Assembly: GCA_934045905.1 (NCBI GenBank)
Contig: OW203762.1
Location: forward strand, 28,304,345-28,368,344
Direction of reading: 5' to 3'
DNA: 64,000 bases
Source: Leuctra nigra
Lineage: Eukaryota; Arthropoda; Insecta; Plecoptera; Leuctridae
The notes under the pieces were generated by a model. That model was not told the origin of the DNA. It ran no database searches and worked only from the letters and a program-made list of their open reading frames with translations. This document shows positions 59,623 to 64,000 of this stretch, piece after piece. Position 1 is the first letter of the stretch, and each line of letters opens with the position of its first letter. The translations under genes and the position numbers were made by a program.

Positions 59623-59822
59623 CACCATCTAATTGCAAGTGTTCGTCGAGGCAAAGGGGTTTCGAACCCACGTCAACAAGTGGCATTTACTGTTGACATT
59701 GTATTAAGTTTTTATTCATGAAGACTCCATGACATGTTATTGTATCCCTTGTATTGTTATTGTTTTATTGTTGTAATTACTTTTGGTCTTTAACGTCGCA
59801 CCGTTCTGCAAGGCGACGGATG

Positions 59823-60253
59823 CAGGCGCGGTTCTAGGGGGTGGCTGGGTGGGCCGTGGCCCACCCAGAATTTTCATCTCCCAGTTCATAATTAGCATCA
59901 TTATGTATTAAAAAATCAATTTACAACCAAATTATATATAAATATGGCTAAAAACTACAAATTATATTTTTAAGTACAAGTATTTTTAAGTATTTTTAAG
60001 TTGGGTATTTTCCTCCCTAAGCTAGATTAGGTGGCTGTTTTATATTTAATGTGAAGGTAATTTAATGTCTTAATCTAAATTAAGCTCCAGATGCAGGGAA
60101 ATATATTCCGAAAACACTCAAAAACGCTTCTAGGAACATCCATTTTAAAAAAAAACTCTGCGGACTCTGCGGACCCCCCCCCCCCCCCCAGGGTCGTGTT
60201 TTTCACAAAATTTCGTCTGCCCACCCACATTTTTGGTCCTAGAACCGCGCCTG
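59823..60253. mobile_element. Non-autonomous hAT element with 8-bp TSD, nested in SINE
   Basis: The 16-bp TIRs CAGGCGCGGTTCTAGG and CCTAGAACCGCGCCTG are exact and are flanked on both sides by GACGGATG (59815-59822 and 60254-60261). The subterminal GGCCCACCCAG / GCCCACCCAC motif recurs at both ends, and a poly-C tract lies at 60175-60190. No transposase. Confidence 0.9.
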
Positions 60254-60345
60254 GACGGATGAATGAAGTGTAAGATGAAAAAGGTCTAATAGTAAGGAAC
60301 CCACAGCATTTGCCTCAAGACTGAGGTAAAACACGTTAAAATCTA

Positions 60346-60495
60346 TCAGACTGTGTACGACGACAGAGGGAAACCACGTACAAATCTGTCAGACGTGTAC
60401 GACGACTGAGGGAAAACACGTACAAATCTGTCAGACTGTGTACGACGACTGAGGGAAAACACGTACGAATCTGTCAGACTGTGTACGACGGCTGC
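60346..60495. repeat. ~41-bp tandem repeat inside SINE copy 3
   Basis: GTGTACGACGACTGAGGGAAA occurs with small variations four times between 60350 and 60500, each followed by ACACGTACAAATCTGTCAGAC or similar. The unit includes the CCTCAGTCG segment conserved in the other SINE copies, so it is an internal amplification. Confidence 0.85.
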
Positions 60496-60562
60496 GGGAA
60501 GCGAGCCCAGGCCTTCGGAGTTCAAGTCCAGAGCATTACTGTCTGAGCCAGCTTGCTCCAAA

Positions 60563-63500
60563 TTGCACCGTCAAGTTTGCACAATAACACAAAGAGGCAG
60601 CTTTACATGGATGTAGTGTTTTGAGAAAATGACCCGGGGGGCAGTTACCAAAGAGTTAACTAAATAAGTGAACCACAAATCCGAATAAATCTCTGAATAA
60701 AACCATGATTCTAAGCCCCAGAGCGAAGTAAATTGGTCATAACTCATAATCATAGAATTTGCGAGCCTTTCACACAGCAGAACTCTTCCGAAAGTGCTGT
60801 GCAGAGAGTTGGGTGACATCTTTTACACAAACAAACAGGTAAACGATTGCCACACAGTAGAAGAGCCACGATCAAAGACGATTGAGTGCGGAGGTCAGTA
60901 GGTTTGTCGCTTAGCGGGATCTCGAGATTCTATCACTTCGAGTCACTTGGTCGGGTCAAGCATATTGTCCGAGGATCAGATGCCAAAACATGGAAATCAC
61001 GAGAGAAATTGAGAATTATTCACGCCTGATATGTTGCTCAGGTTCTTCCTCTAGCTGTTCAATGCACTGTTAATCAGTTGTTTAATATGACCATGACAAC
61101 AACAAATGATATAGGTATGTACATTACATGGAACGACCGCTTTAACAATTTGCCAGTTAATCAGTACTTGGTATGGAAAAACCGGCTTAGAGTTAATCAT
61201 CGATTTAAAAAAATAAGCAAATATTGTCGTGGCATTGGTAGGTAACATCTAATGCAATACTACCTGGAATGACCACTAACACGGGATATATAATACTTTT
61301 TTAGTAACAGTTCGTCAAACTCGGTCGAAGAAACATATATTTATTCTATTTGAAAATACAGCCATAATTAGTATTGTTATCGACTACGTAGATACAAGTC
61401 TACGTAAGGTTAGCAGCAGCACAAAAAATACAACAAAAAATAAAAATATTCCTAGGTACTAGCTTATTAGGTACCTATTAATAATAGGTTAAGTGAAATT
61501 GGTATTAATTAATAATGTACACGTAATGCAGCCATATTTGGCGGTATTTTTAAGGAAAAGTTAGAAAGGTAATATTATGCATTTACTGAACTGAAATTAA
61601 CGGTCATACACATATGAAAGTATTATAATGCAATTGTTATTACTGCAGGCTACCTACACTAGTAGTTTTCATTGTTTACATAATCCCTTACAACAAGGTA
61701 AATCGAGCCCTCACAATATTCCCATATCCAGATGGTTTATGCAAATACTCATAACTTGAGCAACGAACCTGCAGATTAATTTTAGGCAACATGTGCTCAC
61801 CCAAGCAAGCTACTGGCAAACAATTGTAACAGTTGGCCAACAAAATTCATACCTCCTCATGAGAGTTCCCATAAATTACATGTCGCACGATGTCTGAATC
61901 GAAACTCAGTTCACACATCCACGTAAAATAATTCAACTATTCAATGCAAAACAAAAATATATGCACAGAAGAGTTCTCCGAGAATTGGGTCTAGTTTAAA
62001 CTCCCTATATCACGAACAAGTGTGATATCGAACAGCGAAAACTTTCTCCCAAACATCGAATTACCTTTATAATGACAGAAAAAATACGCTTGATAATTTT
62101 TTGAAAGAAGGTCTGTACTAGAGAACAATGAATCTCCACAATGATACGAGCATTCTGTACACGTAAACATGACGAAAACCTACTTTTTCTGTGGTTTATT
62201 ACTGAAGACACAAAGACAGTGTCTTTTAGGAATAGAGGGGCAAATAACAAACCTAGATATAGAATACAAAGAAATGAACAGAACATGAAGAGAAATGAAT
62301 GAACAGAAATGAGAAGAGAACAATACATGACAAAAATAGATGTTTTTACCATTACAACGAATAGAATTATCCAGGTGGAATTTAAAAGATAATATCAGCA
62401 TGGTTTTATTATTAGACGTTCGTGCTCTTTTCTTCGCGTTAATAATGATGCCATACTAAAAGCCAGAAATCGATCTTTACACTATCTCGGTCTTTCTTTT
62501 AAACTTCAACTTTAAAAAGTAGAATATTACGGCAAGTTCACACCTCGGCTGAAAGATATCTATTTTCTAAAGTGAAAATCATTCATACAATGTGTATGTC
62601 AGTATGTGTGCAAGTGAAATTTACTGGAATGACAAATATAAATATGCAGGTGGCATTAGAACGAGAAGATCTTCTGCCATTAATTTAATATTTCCAAGTA
62701 ATTCGCTGTATGATGACTATGTAGTTATACCTACATGAGACTGTGGAATTTCAAATTAACCCACTCTAATCATTGGTTTCACTGAATCGCCATAAAGATT
62801 GGTTAGGTTAATTAGAGTAGGTACGAGATACGTCAACGAATCTCTAATACTAATAAGCACTGCTTCGTACCAAGATCAGTGTTCGTACAGGTTGTTATTC
62901 ATTATTATACATTATCCTCATATAAACGGTAGGTATACCGATAGTGCAGTGTTGATCCAGGTGTTACTGTTTGATAAAGGTGATGAGATGAATATGCGGA
63001 TATATGTAGTACCTACATGGGCCAAAAATAATAAAATACGTATCACATTATCCGATTTAAGGAATTAATTTCTCAAAAAATCGCGATCACCGATCACCGT
63101 TTTTGTCGCAAATGGTCAACTTGCGTGCAGTAGGTAATGGTAAAGTAGTTAAAGTAATTCACTTTCATATTCAATCGATTGAAAATACAAATATGTTGAT
63201 CGATAAGTAGAATGATAAAGTTACCATGCCAGCCACTTATTTTAAAATGTGTATCACCTGGTAAAAATAAAAGAAATTAAAAAAACTTGAAATCTAAACT
63301 TGAAGAAATTTATTTTTTATCACATGTTATCGCGAAAATAAAAATCACACTTGTCTTGAAACCAGCGATGCTTGAAATGTACAGAGATCTATTATTATCA
63401 CCTGCACTCTGCCTATCGCTAATGCTATAAAACCGGTTCTTAATCACAATGAATCATCATCGCAGCCATGTGACTTCACTTCATACAATTAAAATAACAA

Positions 63501-64000
63501 TTATGTACACTACTAATTGCACTGCATCCAAATAACTCATCTCAGGGTACTGGCAAGAAGGTACACACAGATGAATAACCATTCCATTACTGCCACAGAG
63601 TCAGACCACTTGGGCACTGGGTCGGATCACGATTTGCATCGGCGATTGCAAAGTGAATTCAAAACTACAAACCAAACGCCGAGTTGAAAAAAAGAAAAAT
63701 CAATTCTAATTAACGTGTCAGAAACGCTAACTGGTAAGAAACGTTCCTCAGCCAATTCTTATCTAAGTATCTCTATTATTTAATTATGCATGAGAAATAA
63801 GTTACCGCAACACAATCATAATAGCTGGCTATTTGCATAAGCGTTCCACATTAGTCGCTATTCTAAGGCAAAGACAGATTCTAGTTAAGATCGCGCAAAA
63901 GCGTCATGCTGCAGTGAAAGTGATAATCTCGTCGGTTAGTTGCATGCGCACCGGAGGGATTTAATTAGCTCTCGTTAAACCGATTAATACCAGACCTACT
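60563..64000. other. No gene supported to the window end
   Basis: AT-rich DNA. The longest frames (up to 115 codons near 62.0-62.4 kb) have low-complexity composition and no family resemblance. No repeat boundaries were recognised. Confidence 0.5.

Larger units (their letters stand above)
59785..60562 (-). mobile_element. tRNA-derived SINE, family S, copy 3, split by a hAT element
   Basis: Reading on minus from 60562: a head with GCTGGCTCAGACAGTAATGC and box-B-like GGGCTCGCTTCCC, then four tandem copies of a unit of about 41 bp, then CTCAGTCTTGAGGCAAATGC and GGTTCC. After the inserted element, the tail is CCGTCGCCTTGCAGAACGG, then TGCGACGTTAA. The hAT element at 59823-60253 interrupts it with a clean duplication. 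Confidence 0.75.

Overview
This is animal nuclear DNA, almost certainly from an insect. The genes are split by GT-AG introns, most of the sequence is AT-rich non-coding DNA, and short non-autonomous transposons and tRNA-derived SINEs are abundant. The proteins read like insect orthologues: a G-beta-5 subunit, a CNBP-type zinc-knuckle protein, an invadolysin and a MADF/BESS factor. The long introns and TE load fit a hemimetabolous insect such as a hemipteran better than a fly, but the species cannot be fixed from the sequence.

All four supported genes lie on the minus strand. GNB5 (6238-9773) has 7 coding exons with every splice phase consistent and reconstructs to 355 residues. CNBP-like (10481-11862) has 2 coding exons, 148 residues and five CCHC knuckles. 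Invadolysin, a leishmanolysin-like M8 metalloprotease, occupies 14804-39372 with 12 coding exons and 625 residues; its N-terminal exon was not found. A two-exon MADF-BESS gene (31270-32348, 229 residues) is nested in the 12-kb intron between the first two invadolysin exons seen here. From 39.4 to 64 kb no coding exon could be supported; this is probably upstream intron or intergenic DNA with mobile elements.

The repeat content is the striking part. (1) A 63-bp tandem array at 24217-24720 repeats, eight times, the 3' splice site and first 34 coding bases of an invadolysin exon; only the copy nearest the exon body gives an open product. (2) Two copies of a foldback element (32999-34867 and 44994-47937) end in a hairpin plus CTAG. 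They carry arrays of a block with CRE-, ETS- and YY1-like motifs, including five exact-period 118-bp units. (3) Seven hAT-like non-autonomous elements occur, three with clear 8-bp target duplications; several share a GC hairpin followed by a T-run, and most carry poly-G/C tracts. (4) A tRNA-derived SINE family is present, one copy with an internal four-fold amplification and a nested hAT. (5) A palindromic ~159-bp satellite lies inside a putative TIR element that ends 22 bp from an invadolysin splice donor. (6) A 51-bp 13-copy minisatellite sits inside a TIR element. (7) A 79-nt pre-miRNA-like hairpin lies at 56.75 kb.

Exon coordinates were worked out by hand from splice signals, phase and family knowledge. 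They need transcript support, especially for UTRs and the invadolysin 5' end.
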